The notes: generated by a model not told the origin, from the sequence alone. DNA of 64,000 nt from Malus domestica (GCF_042453785.1 NC_091674.1:26143001-26207000); one strand, 5' to 3'. Numbered from the stretch's first letter, positions 51,545-63,448 are shown. Numbers and translations: made by a program.

Positions 51545-53714
51545 ATGTGTTGAAGAAGGAAGAGGTCAGACAAATCAAGATCTTAGAAGTGCAAGAAATG
51601 AGCTTCTACTGGTAGAGATTCAAGTGTGCTGTGGAACTTAATGTCAGCCTCTATAAAAATCTGCACTCGACGGAGCTTCAGAAATCGAAGAGGCGTTTGC
51701 TTTCTCAAAAGCTGGGCTGCTCAGAGACCACGAGGGCCGATCTCAGAAATCGAAGAGGCGTTTGCTTTCTCAAAAGATGGGCTGCTCAGAGACCACGAAG
51801 GCTGATCTCAGAAATCGAAGAAGCACCTGCTTTTTCAGCCTCGTCAGCACCTGTCACATGCACACTCAGCTTTGCGGAAATTACGGGCAATCTGTCGAAG
51901 ATTTCTGGTGAAGTAGAAAGCACGTGAATCTTACTGTTCAATCACCGCTCTCCATATGCACCATCAACACCTCGGGTACCACATATAACTTTGTCAAAGA
52001 TCTCTGACAAAGTTTAGGCACGAGAATTTCGAAGTTCCAGCTACCCTACTATTACCCATAAGGGTAAAGGAACAGCACCACTGCTTGACAACTGGAAAGT
52101 CCCTATGTGTGTCGACCTCCGTGTTTTGCGGCAAGACAGGTTGGCAAGAACGTCCAACCTTTACTCACATTCGAGAAAAGACTCCCAACATAATTACTTT
52201 CTCAAAAACCGGAGTAGCACCGCTTTCCGAATCTCGAGAGTCAGATCCTCGACGGGATTGCTTGTTCGAAAACCGAAGAGGCACAACTCTCAGAACTTCG
52301 AGAGCCAGATTTCCTTAGATAAAGCTTGTCTGTAATCTTCACACGTAACATCAGCTTTCCAGATACCACATACCACTTTTTCAAAGTGCTCTGACAAAAT
52401 TAAAACACGTGAAGCTGGCAGCTCCCACTACATTGATGTGACCAAGAAGGGTAAAAGAATAGCATTACTACTTGTTATTGGGAAATCCCTATATACATTG
52501 ACCTCCCTCCTCAACGGACAGGCAAACCTGCAAAAATGCTCAACCCTTTCTCGCATTCGAAGAGGCACCCTCAACATAACCTCTCGAAATACTCAGCTTT
52601 ATTTCCCCCCGATAATACCTCAGCAAATAAGCCACACCAAGAACAAGAGTATCTCATATCATCAGGGTCGAAAGCAAGAGTATCCTATATCATGCTTTCT
52701 CCCTGTCTTTGTCTTTGTCCTTGTCCACACCTGCAGGACAAGGAGAAAGAGAGCAGTCAGTCGGAACCTGAAATCAAACCTCCAATTTGGAACTGACTGC
52801 CTGGAGCCTTTGCCTGGTTGCTTACTTAGCATTGCTCTCGAGTACTCATCCTCAACTGCTGTCAAGGTCACGAATTCCACCGGCAAATACCTCATGACAG
52901 TTGATCAGATATTGGCTCTTTACACTGGAGCTGCCAAGCGTGGATGAGTCACTATGAAGGAATGTTCTGAAGGACCATTTAAATGCAAAGGTTGCACACC
53001 ACTTCTGCCATGCAAAAGATTGAAGCAGAAGGTTCAACGGTGAGCTGAAACAGATCACTACAGCACGACACCTTTCCATACCACATTCATTATTCCGTCA
53101 ACAGCAAAAGTATCCCATATCATCAAGGTCGAACGTACTCTAGATTTGATGGACTTGTTTTGACCCTCAAATTTTTGAATCGGCCTTATACTCTGAAGGG
53201 CACCAGAAAACCCTCCAGCACAGTTCAAGAATAAGCCTGTGGAAAGTTACTTCTTCAAAAGCAAAAGTATCTCATATCATCTCTTATCCATTTGCTTCTC
53301 CTTATCCTGGCAGTTGAATGAGAGACAAGGAGAATGAGAACAATCAACCGGAAGCCGACGTCAAACCTCTGATCCTGGGTTGCTTACTTGGAAGTTTGAC
53401 TGCTTACCTTGTCTGTCACCTCTTTCGGCAGATCTCCTAGCTCGGCGACTTGGGGGACTCCTACTATAGGGTTCGTATCACACTTGACTAAGCCCGAAAC
53501 TACAACTAAGCTTCAAGTGAAATTGATACATTACCTTGTGCGTCAACATCAGCTAAGTACACCATTCCCGGATGGAGGAAAGGTACTTCCAGAGAAGGGC
53601 AGATGAAGATCAGACCACACTTCGGTACTTAGAAGTTTCGTGATTACTCAAGGGATTGGATCTTGCAAGTCCCCAACCGAGGAGTTTCCCTCACTCGGGA
53701 ACTTAGGGGAGCAC
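51545..53714. other. Tat 3' region between antisense ORF and 3' LTR
   Basis: Contains two 65-75-base repeats (CAGAAATCGAAGAGGCGTTT) at 51680-51830, CTATAAAAA at 51652, and stretches repeated in the second copy: CTCCGAATCTCGAGAGCCAG type, CTTCTCCTTATC, and TCTAGATTTGATGGACTTGT. Plus-strand ORFs here (for example 52438-52947) are not conserved as proteins in the second copy. The polypurine stretch AGGGGAGCAC directly precedes the 3' LTR. Confidence 0.55.
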
Positions 53715-54227
53715 TGTTTGTACCATACTTGACCAATCCCGAAACTACCGAGCACCGGCCAACGCTATACTGTCAAGGACCCAGAAGAGTTCCCCTCCGA
53801 CCAGGAGGCCAATCACTACTCGACACGTGTCAAGATTAGAAGCCAATCAGAGCGCAGCACGTGTCAACATCAAGAACCAATCATAACATGACACATGTCA
53901 ATGTGACAAAGCTACAAGTTTTTCTATAAATAGGGGTCATTCCCCCACAATATGGCCGAATGCCATTTTGTGTGAAATCATTCACAAGAACTCACTAAAT
54001 TGAGAGCTTGATCCTTTGTACTTGTGTAAGCCCTCCACTACTAATAAGAACTCCTCTACTCCGTGGACGTAGCCAATCTGGGTGAACCACGTACATCCTG
54101 TGTTTGCTTCTCTGTCTCTATTCATTTACGTACTTATCCTCACTAGTGACCGAAGCAACCAAGCGAAGGTCATAAAACCTGACACTTTCTGTTGTACCAA
54201 AGTCTTCGCTGATTTTGTGCATCAACA
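53715..54227 (+). repeat. 3' LTR of the Tat element
   Basis: 513 bp, no difference from the 5' LTR seen; TATAAATA at 53925-53932; followed by the target copy TAGGA. Confidence 0.95.
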
Positions 54228-54232
54228 TAGGA

Positions 54233-55356
54233 AGTACTTATTCACCAAAACAAACCGCACGCATTAAGAATTCACTACCTAGAAAACAAAAGCCATAAAT
54301 CAAGGTTATCACCCAAGCGGAAGACCTTAAAGATCACTCCAAACTCTATGGATGCTTCCTTGTATTTTGGATCTTATATCCATGAAACATTGCTCCTTTA
54401 CTTCTTGAGGATTTGACAAAAAAGATCTCCAAAACTTCCAAAGTTGAAAACCCGACCTCCTATTGTTAGTGGGTTAATATCTCATTGTGTTTAAGTTGTT
54501 ATACAACTTAAGCTTAATGGGCCTTGTGGATCAAAACTCATTTGGGCTAGAAAACCCAAAACTAACTTAAAGCCTAATACGAACTTGTTATTATGATTAA
54601 TTAGTTAATTAATTAATCTTAATCTTCCACATTTAAAACTATTTAATTGCTTATTCAACTTATTGGTATTTCTTCACATTCATCCTTACATGGTGTACGA
54701 TCCATTAGATTCCAATTAGCGTGATAGTGGGCGATTATAACTCTTAACAATCGGTTATCAATTGAAACTAACTTTCAAAATTCTTCCTTTTTTTAAATAT
54801 TAGTGATTGCTAATCTTCAAGGCTTCCATAAATTATGAGTGACACATAACAGTATATCATGACTACCTAAGTAGAATTGATTGAAGAACTCATTCATTTT
54901 GGGATTACAATGCAATATTGTCCTTCACTATATCAATACTTTTGATCACATTGTTTGATTGATAGCTTATTCATGTCTACTATCTAGTGTGATTCTCTTA
55001 TCTATATAAATTATCTTGCATGTGATTTGGAACGTACTTCCTAATCTTATTCAGGTATTAAAGATTAGCAGCTAGGCATATCATTTCGTCCCCTGCTTTA
55101 TTTAGTTGCTTTGCAAGCTCGTAATCAAAATAACCAATAGATGCATGGGACGAAATGATCAGGACTCCAGATACATCCAAAGCCAAAGTCATTCCATATA
55201 TGTACTAATTCTGTTGTATAATATGGTTCAGGAACTTAGAAGTGTGCCCACAAGAGAATTGCTTTTGGAGACATAAGCTTGTGGCGAATCAGTTATATTC
55301 CATTGATGGGGTTTTAGTCACGTTTCGCTGCCCTAATTCGGCCGTGCTACTTAATT
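54233..55356. other. Intergenic sequence, no gene seen
   Basis: AT-rich with no long ORF. It shows features of an old LTR-like or promoter sequence but nothing assignable. Confidence 0.4.
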
Positions 55357-55597
55357 AAACTTTTACTTTATCATCATTTTCATAGCTTTATAATATATAT
55401 GTTTTTTTTTTTAATGAAGACAGATCCGTAACATTATTTTTTTACAAATCCACTTCGTAATGTATTTCAACGATTCAAACTTTTACTTTATCATCATTTT
55501 CATAGCTTTATAATATATTTGTCCTTTTTTTTTAATGAAGACAGATCCGTAACATCATTTTTTTACAAATCCACTTCGTAATGTATTTCAACGATTC
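55357..55597. repeat. 120-bp tandem duplication
   Basis: AAACTTTTACTTTATCATCA starts at 55357 and again at 55477; the units are nearly identical through CAACGATTC and differ mainly in T-run length. Confidence 0.9.
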
Positions 55598-55860
55598 AAA
55601 TCATCTATCTTTTAGATATTCATTCAAAGAATCATGTCTATCAAAAATTAACAAAACCTGAAACCATATGACCGTTGGATTAAGAGTTTAACTTTAAGGT
55701 AATCGTATTCGTCAATTTTCTTAACTAAATTATTGTCTTAATGATTTTGAGTTTTTGTAAGAATGATATATGATTAATGTTCTAAAAGAAAAACTATTCA
55801 AATCATTAAAATACATTACAATGTGAGCTTTACAAAATGTGTGTCAAATTTTGTGTAAAA
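55430..55860. repeat. Fold-back MITE, related to 16075-16255
   Basis: Left arm ACAGATCCGTAACAT...CTTCGTAATGTATTTCAACG (present twice because of the 120-bp duplication) pairs loosely with the right arm ATCATTAAAATACATTACAA near 55804-55823. No ORF. Confidence 0.55.
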
Positions 55861-56207
55861 AATGCGTCCCGGGCTCCATCATTTTTAATAATTTTGAAAA
55901 GTCACCGTGTTAGTCTTTTGTTGCATTTGTATGATGTACGAGAATAGGCTTCCTTAATTTCGTGCTAAAGAAAAGTTGAATATGCTTTTTGCTGCTTAAA
56001 AACATACTGATAATCCCACGAAACCAGCTTGGCCCCGATATGATGGATAGGGCAATACCGTAGTACCTGACGTACATGGAGAAATGTTTACTAATTAGTA
56101 TAATCAGACAACGATATACTTGTTTTGTTTCTTCTGTCTATTTAATTCACTTATAATAGGCACAGCTTAGTATTGAACTTAGCATGACCATTTGTCGTTT
56201 TTACTTC
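55861..56207. other. Spacer before the split LTR
   Basis: No gene. Ends with ACTTC (56203-56207), the left target copy of the LTR. Confidence 0.5.
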
Positions 56208-56614
56208 TGTTTGTATCATACTTAGGGTCTTCGTATTTACATTTCGTATAAATACTCGGATGACTCAAATGTAATTATGTAATAAATGAAGGGACAAATA
56301 TGTAATAAGTGAGGAACCCTTATTCTATAAAAAGGGTCTCCTCACCCTCACAAAGAGAGAGCCTCACTCAGCAAATACTCATTGGTTATGGGTAACTGCG
56401 GTTACCCGCCCATTTAAATTAAACGATTATTGGTAACCGTTTAGATAAATAAACGGTTATGGGTATAACCGTTTACTCGCGAAATTTAAATGGGAGGTTA
56501 CGGGTATTAACCGCAGTTATAAACGGGTAACCGTTTACTCACTTATTTTATATATGTAAAACTAACACAAATCATGTTCTTGATTCAATAATACTTAGCA
56601 TCCAATAAATTAGT

Positions 56615-57625
56615 AAGGAATTCATCGACCATAGGATTTTAGAGAAGAAAGGAGTACGAGTAGCATATATCCAAGCTATAAAGGATATGTATGAAGGAGC
56701 AAAGACTGCCGTAAGAACTCATGAAGGACAAACCGAAAGCTTTCCCATAACTGTAGGATTACATCAAGGCTCATCCTTAAGTCCTTACCTTTTTGCGTTG
56801 GTAATGGATGAGTTAACAGGACATATTCAAGATGATATTCCTTGGTGTATGCTTTTCGCAGACGATATAGTGTTGATAGATGAAACTCAGGAAGGGGTAA
56901 ATGCAAAGCTTAACCTTTGGAGAGAAGTGTTGGAATCTAAAGGTCTTCACCTAAGCCGATCAAAGACAGAATATATGGAGTGCAAGTTCAGTGCAAATGG
57001 AGGCCAAAACGAGTTAGGGGTGAGGATCGGAGATCAAGAAATACCAAAGAGCGACCGTTTTCGTTACCTAGGATCTATCTTGCAAAAGAACGGAGAATTA
57101 GATGGAGATCTCAACCATAGAATACAAGCTGGATGGATGAAGTGGAAGAGTGCATCCGGCGTGTTGTGTGACCGCCGTATGCCACTGAAGCTCAAGGGAA
57201 AATTTTATAGGACGGCAATAAGGCCGGCGATGCTGTATGGCACAGAATGTTGGGCGGTGAAACATCAACACGTACACAAAATGGGTGTAGCGGAGATGAG
57301 GATGCTTCGTTGGATGTGTGGGCACACGAGAAAGGATAAGATTAGGAATGAGGATATCCGGGGTAAAGTAGGAGTAGCCGAAATTGAAGGAAAGATGAGA
57401 GAAAATCGGTTACGGTGGTTTGGACATGTGCAAAGAAGGCCTACTGACGCTCCGATTAGAAGATGCGACTATGGGACAGAGGTTCAGGGCCGAAGGGGTA
57501 GAGGAAGACCTAGGAAAACTTTGGAAGAGACTCTAAGAAAAGACTTAGAGTACTTGGATCTAACGAAGGACATGACACAGGATCGAGCACAATGGCGTTC
57601 TAAGATTCATATAGCCGATCCCACT
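56615..57625 (+). mobile_element. RTE-type LINE fragment with reverse transcriptase C-terminal half
   Basis: Coding similarity begins near 56640 ([20 protein letters not shown]) and the frame stays open to 57629. RT motifs: [40 protein letters not shown] and [10 protein letters not shown]. The C-terminal region reads [20 protein letters not shown], then [19 protein letters not shown] and [20 protein letters not shown]. Endonuclease and the RT start are missing (5' truncation). The usual 3' end with (TTG)n is absent: at about 57615-57622 the sequence changes to Tat 3' region. Confidence 0.88.
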
Positions 57626-57903
57626 CAGTGACTTGGATTTTCCAAGTCTCCAACCGAGAAGTTTTCCTCACTCGGGAAATTAAGGGAACACTACCCCAAC
57701 CTACATGCTCCACTCAGAAAGCTTCAACATACAAGCTTCAACATACAAGCTTCAACAAAAGAAAATTCAAAGAACTTAGCGAAGAAGGCTTTGGTGTATT
57801 TAACACAATACGTTGAAATGAAGGAAAGCTTATTTATTGATATTCCCGATAAGCTACAAATATGTACATATACATGAGTCAAAATAAACACACGAGGGAG
57901 CCT

Positions 57904-58578
57904 TCACAAAGGTTGCTTAGGAGAAGTCTCAGCAGTCGGTAGAGCCCCAGAAAGAGAAGGCACCGGAGGGGGATCATTTGGAGCCTCAGTACTGGACAGA
58001 ACCCTAGAAGGAGGAGGCATCAGAGGTTGATCATTTGGAGCTTCATTACGCGGTACAGCCCCAGAAGACGAAGGCAATAAATGCCTTTGGAACAAACCCA
58101 CAAATCTCTGATGATCAAGTAAAACCTGACCATCAGTTTCCTTCATCTGGTCAAGCTTCCTCTTCATGTTTGTAGCATAGTCATGTGCGAGCCGGTGCAA
58201 CTGTTTATTCTCATGCTTGAGCCCTCTAATCTCCTGTTTGAGACTCATCACTTCAGCCGCCAATGATTCAACTTGGCGGGTTCGAGCAAATAGGCGTTGG
58301 GCCATATTAGACACAGAACCTGCACACTGAACACTGAGAGCCAGCGAATCCTTAACAGCTAACTCATCAGACCGTTTGGAAAGTAGTCTGTTATCTTTGG
58401 GAGTGAGAAGGTTCCTGGCCACCACCGCAGCGGTCATATCATTCTTCATCACGGAATCCCCAACGGTAAGAGGACCAGTAGGGGAGACGAAGGATGGGCG
58501 CCATATGTTGTCTGGAGAAGGCGGGGCTGCCTCTTCAACAAGGTTCAAGTCAAAACGACGGTCGGAGGGGCCAGACAT
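57904..58578 (-). CDS. Second copy of the Tat antisense protein
   Basis: 224 codons from MSGPSDRRF, intact. Compared with 50864-51538, the middle (from SPTGPLTVGD to KRKLDQMKE, about 115 residues) is identical although about ten bases differ. The N-terminal 30 and C-terminal 70 residues differ at around 15 positions (for example EETATPSP versus EEAAPPSP; PGNEASNDEPP versus PRNEAPNDQPL). FDLNL is kept at 58540-58554. The element around it is wrecked, yet this ORF is not. Confidence 0.8.
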   Translation of the reverse strand: MSGPSDRRFDLNLVEEAAPPSPDNIWRPSFVSPTGPLTVGDSVMKNDMTAAVVARNLLTPKDNRLLSKRSDELAVKDSLALSVQCAGSVSNMAQRLFARTRQVESLAAEVMSLKQEIRGLKHENKQLHRLAHDYATNMKRKLDQMKETDGQVLLDHQRFVGLFQRHLLPSSSGAVPRNEAPNDQPLMPPPSRVLSSTEAPNDPPPVPSLSGALPTAETSPKQPL

Positions 58579-58739
58579 TTTTCAAAGGTGTTGAAGAGAG
58601 AAGAGGTCGGACAAATCAAGATCTTAGAAGTGCAAGAATGAAGCTTCTACTGGTGGAGATTCAAGTGTGCTTTGGAACTTAATGCCAGCCCCTATAAAAA
58701 TCTGCACTCGACGGAGCTTCAAAAATCGAAGAGGCGCCT

Positions 58740-58960
58740 GCTCAGAAATCGAAGAGGCGTTTGCTTTCTCAAAAGTTGGGCTACTTAGAGATCACGAGGG
58801 TTGATCTCAGAAATCGAAGAGGTGTTTGCTTTCTCAAAAGTTGGGCTGCCCAAAGACCACGAAGGCCGATCTCAGAAATCGAAGAGGCGCTCGCTTTCTC
58901 AAAAGCTGGGCTCCCCAGAGACCACGAGGGCCGATCTCAGAAATCGAAGAGGCACCTACT
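58740..58960. repeat. 65-bp tandem repeat
   Basis: AGAAATCGAAGAGG recurs at 58744, 58809, 58874 and 58939. The 65-base period shifts frame each time, so several overlapping ORFs are artefacts. Confidence 0.92.
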
Positions 58961-60770
58961 TTTCCAACCTTGTCAGCACCTGTCACACGCACACTCAGCT
59001 TTGCGGAAATTATGGGCATTCTGTCAAAGACTTCTGGGGAAGTAGAAAACACATGAATCTTACTGTTCAATCACCCATTTCCCACACGCAACAATAGCTC
59101 ATGGGTACCACAGATAACTTTGCCAAAGTTCTCTGCCAAAGTTGAGCACGTGAAGCTTGCAGCTCCCACTACATCGCTCTGACCAAGAAGGGTAAAAGAA
59201 TAGCAAAGAAACAGCACTAACAAAGTTTAGACCCATAAATTTTGAAGGTCTAGCTACCATATTATTACCCACAAGGGTAAAGGAACAGTACCACTGCTGG
59301 ATAATTGGAAAGTCCCTGTGTGTCAACCTCTGTGCTTCGTGGCAAGGTAGACTAGCAAACATGCCCAACCTTTACTCACATTCGAGAAAACACTCCCAAT
59401 AAGATTGCTTGCTCCAAAATCGAAGATGCACCGTCCTCCGAATCTAAAGAGCCAGACTCCCAACATGACTATTTTCTTAAAAATCGAAGAGAGGGTAAAG
59501 GAACAGTACCATTGCTGGATAATTGGAAAGTCCCTGTGTGTCAACCTCTGTGCTTCGTGGCAAGGTAGACTAGCAAACATGCCCAACCTTTACTCACATT
59601 CGAGAAAACACTCCCAACAAGATTGCTTGCTCCAAAATCAAAGAGGCACCGCTCTCCGAATCTCGAGAGCCAGACTCCCAACATGATTACTTTCTCAAAA
59701 ATCGAAGAGACATTGCTCCCCGAATCTCGAGAGCCAGACCCCCAACATGATTGCTTTCTCAAAAATCGATGAGGCATCGTTCTCCGAATCAATCGAAGAG
59801 GCGCTCGCTTTCTCAAAAGCTGGGCTGCTCATAGACCACGAGGGTCGATCTCAGAAATCAAAGAGGCACCTACTTTTCTAGCCTTGTCAGCACCTGTCAC
59901 ACACACACTCAGCTTTGCAGAAATTATGGGCATTCTGTCGAAGACTTCTGGTGAAGTAGAAAGCACATGAATCTTACTGTTCAATCACTCACTTCCCACA
60001 CGCAACAATAACTCATGGGTACCACAGATAACTTTGCCAAAATTCTCTGCCAAAGTTGAGCACGTGAAGCTTGCAGCTCCCACTACATCGCTCTGACCAA
60101 GAAAGGTAAAAGAATAGCAAAGAAACAGCACTAACAAAGTTTAGACACATAAATTTTGAAGGTCTAGTTACCATATTATTACCCACAAGGGTAAAGGAAC
60201 AGTACCACTGCTGGATAATTGGAAAGTCCCTGTGTGTCAACCTCTGTGCTTCGTGGCAAGGTAGAGTAGCAAACATGCCCAACCTTTACTCACATTCGAG
60301 AAAACACTCCCAACAAGATTGCTTGCTCCAAAATCGAAGAGGCACCGTCCTCTGAATCTAAAGAGCCAGACTCCCAACATGACTACTTTCTCAAAATCGA
60401 AGAGAGGGTAAAGGAACAGTACCATTGCTGGATAATTGGAAAGTCCCTGTGTGTCAACCTTTGTGCTTCGTGGCAAGGTAGACTAGCAAACATGCCCAAC
60501 CTTTACTCACATTCGAGACAACACTCCCAACAAGATTGCTTGCTCCAAAATCGAAGAGGCACCGCCCTCCGAATCTCGAGAGCCAGACTCCCAACATGAT
60601 TACTTCCTCAAAAATCGAAGAGACTGCTCTCCGAATCTCGAGAGTCAGACCCCCAGCATGATTGCTTTCTCAAAAATCGAAGAGGCATCGTTCTCCGAAT
60701 CTCGAGAGCCATATACCACAGACCACTTTTTCAAAGTGCTCTGACAGAGTTAAAACATGTGAAACTGGCA
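58960..60770. repeat. 914-bp segmental tandem duplication with inner repeats
   Basis: GTTGAGCACGTGAAGCTTGC starts at 59141 and again at 60055, and the flanking sequence repeats with few changes. Inside, a ~200-base block starting GGGTAAAGGAACAGTACCA occurs four times (about 59275, 59494, 60189 and 60406). No conserved coding frame. Confidence 0.85.
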
Positions 60771-62107
60771 GCTCCCACTACTGTGCTATGACCAAGCAGG
60801 GTAAAGGAATAGCATTACTACTTGTTGTTAGGGAGACTCCTATATATGTCGACCTCCATCCCCAACGGACAGGCAGACTTGCAAAAATGCTCAACCCTTC
60901 ATCATATCTGAGAGGGCACTCCCAACGAAGCCTTTCGAAATATTCAGCTTTCTTTCCCCCCGATAATACCTCTGCAAACAAGCTATACTAGAGCAAGAAT
61001 ATCTCATATCATCAGGGTTAAAAGCAAGAGTATCCCATATCATGCTTTTTCCCTGTCTTTTCCTTTGGCCTTGTTTTTACCTGCAAGACAAGGAGAAAGA
61101 GAGCAATCAGTCAGCACTTGGAATCAAGCTTCCAGCCAGGAACTGACTGCCTGGAACCCCTTACCTGATTACTTACCTGGCATTGCTCTCGAGTACTCAT
61201 CTTCAACATCTTATGTTTCCAGGGAAGATTCCGCATCTGCTTGAGGAACAGATAGGGCAAGTGCGAAGGATACAAGGAAGCATGTGGAGACAAGCGTAAC
61301 AGCACACGTGCCGATACATCCATTACTCTGTCAAAAGCGAAAGTATCCCATATCAGCAGGGTGGAACGTACTCTAGATTTGATGGACTTGTTTTGACCCT
61401 CAAATTCTTCAGTCGGCCTTATACTCTGGAGGAAACCAAAAAACCCTCCAGCTCAGTTCAAGAATAAGCCTGTGGAACGTTACTTCTTCAAAAGCAAAAG
61501 TATCTCATATCATCTCTTCTCATTTTTCTTCTCTTTATCCTTCATGCTGCTGCAAGATGGGGAGAAGGTGAACAATCAGTCGGAGCTCTGATTGCTTACC
61601 TTGTCTGTCACCTCTTTCAGCAGACCCCCTAGCTCGGCGACTTGGGGGACTCCTACTACATGGTTTGTATCGCGCTTGACCAAGCCTGAAACTACAAGTA
61701 AGCTTCAAGTGAAATTGATACATTACCTTGTGCATCTCCACCAGTTAAAGATACCACCCCTGGATGGAGGAAGAGTATTTCCAGAGAAGATGCCACATCT
61801 ACCTATGAGACAGATAAGGCAAGTCAAGACGACACCACACTCCGATACTTAGAAGTTTCGTGATTACGAGATCATTCTCCCACAATATTTCCTAATGTCA
61901 TTTGTACTAAATCATTCACTTGTACTCACTAAAGGAGAGCTTGAACCTATGTACTTGTGTAAACCCTTCACAATTAATGAGAACTCTTCTATTCCGTGGA
62001 CGTAGCCAATCTGGGTGAACCACGTACATCTTGTGTTTGCTTTCCTATCTCTATCCATTTATATACTTATCCACACTAATGACCGGAGCAATCTAGCGAA
62101 GATCACA
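60771..62107. other. End of the Tat-derived segment with LTR remnant
   Basis: Matches the 52390-53640 part of the intact element. The partial LTR (61867-62107) keeps the U5 landmark GTGGACGTAGCCAATCTGGG but lacks U3 and promoter. Confidence 0.65.
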
Positions 62108-62717
62108 AAAAGCGACCGTTTTCGCTACCTAGGATCTATCTTGCAAGAGAACGGAGAATTAGATGGAGATCTCAACCATAGAATACGAGCTGGATGGAAA
62201 GAGTGCATCCGGCGTGTTGTGTGACCGTCGTAGGCCACTGAAGCTCAAGGGAAAATTTTATAGGACGGCAATAAGGCCAGCGATGTTGTATGGCACAGAA
62301 TGTTGGGTGGTGAAGCATCAACACGTACACAAAATGGGTGTAGCGGAGATGAGGATGCTTCGTGGGATGTGTGGGCACATGAGAAAGGATAAGATTGGGA
62401 ATGAGGATATCCGAGGTAAAGTAGGAGTAGCCGAAATTGTAGGAAAGATGAGAGAAAATCGGCTCCGGTGATTTGGACATGTGCAAAGAAGGCCGTCTGA
62501 CGCTCCGGTTCGAAGATGTGACTACGGGACAGAGGTTCAGGGCCGAAGGGGTAGAGGAAGACCTAGGAAAACTTTGGAAGAGACTCTAAGAAAAGACTTA
62601 GAGTACTTGGATCTAACGGAGGACATCACAAAATCGAGCGCAATGGCGTTCTAGGATTCATATAGCCGACCCCACTTAGTGGGAAAAGGCTTTGTTGTTG
62701 TTGTTGTTGTTGTTGTA
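62108..62717 (+). mobile_element. RTE-type LINE 3' fragment with (TTG)n tail
   Basis: Begins abruptly at AGCGACCGTTTTCGCTACCT (start of the [10 protein letters not shown] segment) and matches 57047-57620 closely. It then continues through the family 3' end CACTTAGTGGGAAAAGGCTT to (TTG)n at 62693-62717. Stops are present (TGA for Trp at about 62468) and an in-frame Met-Lys-Trp stretch is lost near 62197, so it is non-coding. Confidence 0.88.
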
Positions 62718-62989
62718 CAGGTAACCGTGAAATTGACAGAAATGTCTTCTAAACAATTTTTGTAACCCAATAATACTTAGCAAATATTATATTTACCTTC
62801 ATTGGTAACAGTTAAAAATATCGTCCGTAAACTATTATTTCAATTATTGGAATAGTATAAGGACTTAAAAAATTAAAATACGGAAATGTATGATGAATGT
62901 ACCTACCTATAACAGTGTTTAATTGTCATAAAAAAAAATTATGACATTTTTTTTTAAATTTTCAAGTTGTTAAAAAACATGTAGACGGG
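62718..62989. other. hAT-like element interior
   Basis: AT-rich with no ORF. CAATAATACTTAGCA (about 62769) also occurs at about 56586, on the other side of the LINE/Tat nest, suggesting these were once close together or were duplicated. Confidence 0.5.
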
Positions 62990-63448
62990 TGAAAAATGGG
63001 AGATGGTAAAAAAAAAAAAGATAAACGGGTTAAAAATGGTAAATGGGTAAACGGGTATTAAACGGTTACGGTTAAATGAGTATGTGGTTATGAGTATGGT
63101 TAACCGTTTATAAACAGTTATGGGTATGGATATAACCATTTATGCAATTACCTAACGGGTAAACGGTTATGCGGGTATGAGCATAAACAGTTATGGGTAA
63201 ATAACCGCGGTTACCTGCCCGCCATAACTGTTGCCCATTCCTACTCTCACCCTCAGAAGCTCACTCTCACATTACAGAGCTCTCACCCTCACAATCCTCT
63301 CACAAACAGAGAAATACAATATCAGTGTGGATGTAGCCCAAACATTGGGGTGAACCACGATACATCTTGTGTTCTTTACTTTCTTGCAGATTCACGATCG
63401 GATTTACATTGTTCCAAGACCCCTCCGATTTTGTACATCAACAACTTC

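Larger units (their letters stand above)
41763..54227 (+). mobile_element. Full-length Ty3/gypsy retrotransposon, Tat type (12,465 bp)
   Basis: Two 513-bp LTRs (41763-42275, 53715-54227) show no difference when read side by side, and TAGGA is duplicated at 41758-41762 and 54228-54232. The primer-binding site TGGCGCCGTCTGTGGG follows the 5' LTR. Gag-protease and RT-RNase H-second RNase H-integrase lie in one frame, interrupted by one stop. The dual RNase H, lack of a chromodomain and a 5.3 kb 3' non-pol region place it in the Tat group (Tat/Retand/Ogre). An antisense gene occupies the 3' region. Identical LTRs mean a very recent insertion. Confidence 0.96.
57623..62107. mobile_element. Rearranged second copy of the Tat 3' region with partial LTR
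   Basis: Parallel to 50590-54180 of the intact Tat element: same leader GTGACTTGGATTTTCCAAGT, antisense ORF, AAATCGAAGAGG repeats, GATTTGATGGACTTGTTTTG and CTTGGGGGACTCCTACTA. Near 61867 it jumps into the middle of an LTR (ATCATTCTCCCACAATAT...GTGGACGTAGCCAATCTGGG) and stops at about 62107. Gag-pol and the LTR 5' half are absent. It contains tandem duplications not in the intact copy. Confidence 0.8.
56381..63241. mobile_element. hAT-like element ends enclosing nested LINE and Tat sequence
   Basis: The left end (56381-56560) and right end (about 62990-63241) are both built of GGTTATGGGTA/ACCGTTTA motifs. The left reads TTATGGGTAACTGCGGTTAC; the right, reverse-complemented, starts TAGGAATGGGCAACAGTTAT and reaches GGTAACCGCGGTTAT, typical of hAT-type termini. 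TACTC occurs at both borders (56376-56380 and 63242-63246), a possible imperfect target copy. No transposase is present. The contents appear to be later insertions. Confidence 0.55.
56208..63443 (+). mobile_element. Solo gypsy LTR split by a 6.9 kb nested insertion
   Basis: The left part, 56208-56380, starts TGTTTGTATCATACTTAGGG, like the Tat LTR start. The right part, about 63241-63443, carries GTGTGGATGTAGCCCAAACA and ends TACATCAACA. ACTTC lies on both outer sides (56203-56207 and 63444-63448), so the halves are one LTR insertion. No internal retrotransposon region of its own remains, so it is a solo LTR. Its family is that of 40630-40971. Confidence 0.82.

Noticed and set aside
52438-52947. 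169-codon plus-strand ORF in the Tat 3' region
   Set aside because: The matching region of the second copy (about 60780-61200) does not keep the frame, so there is no sign of protein selection.
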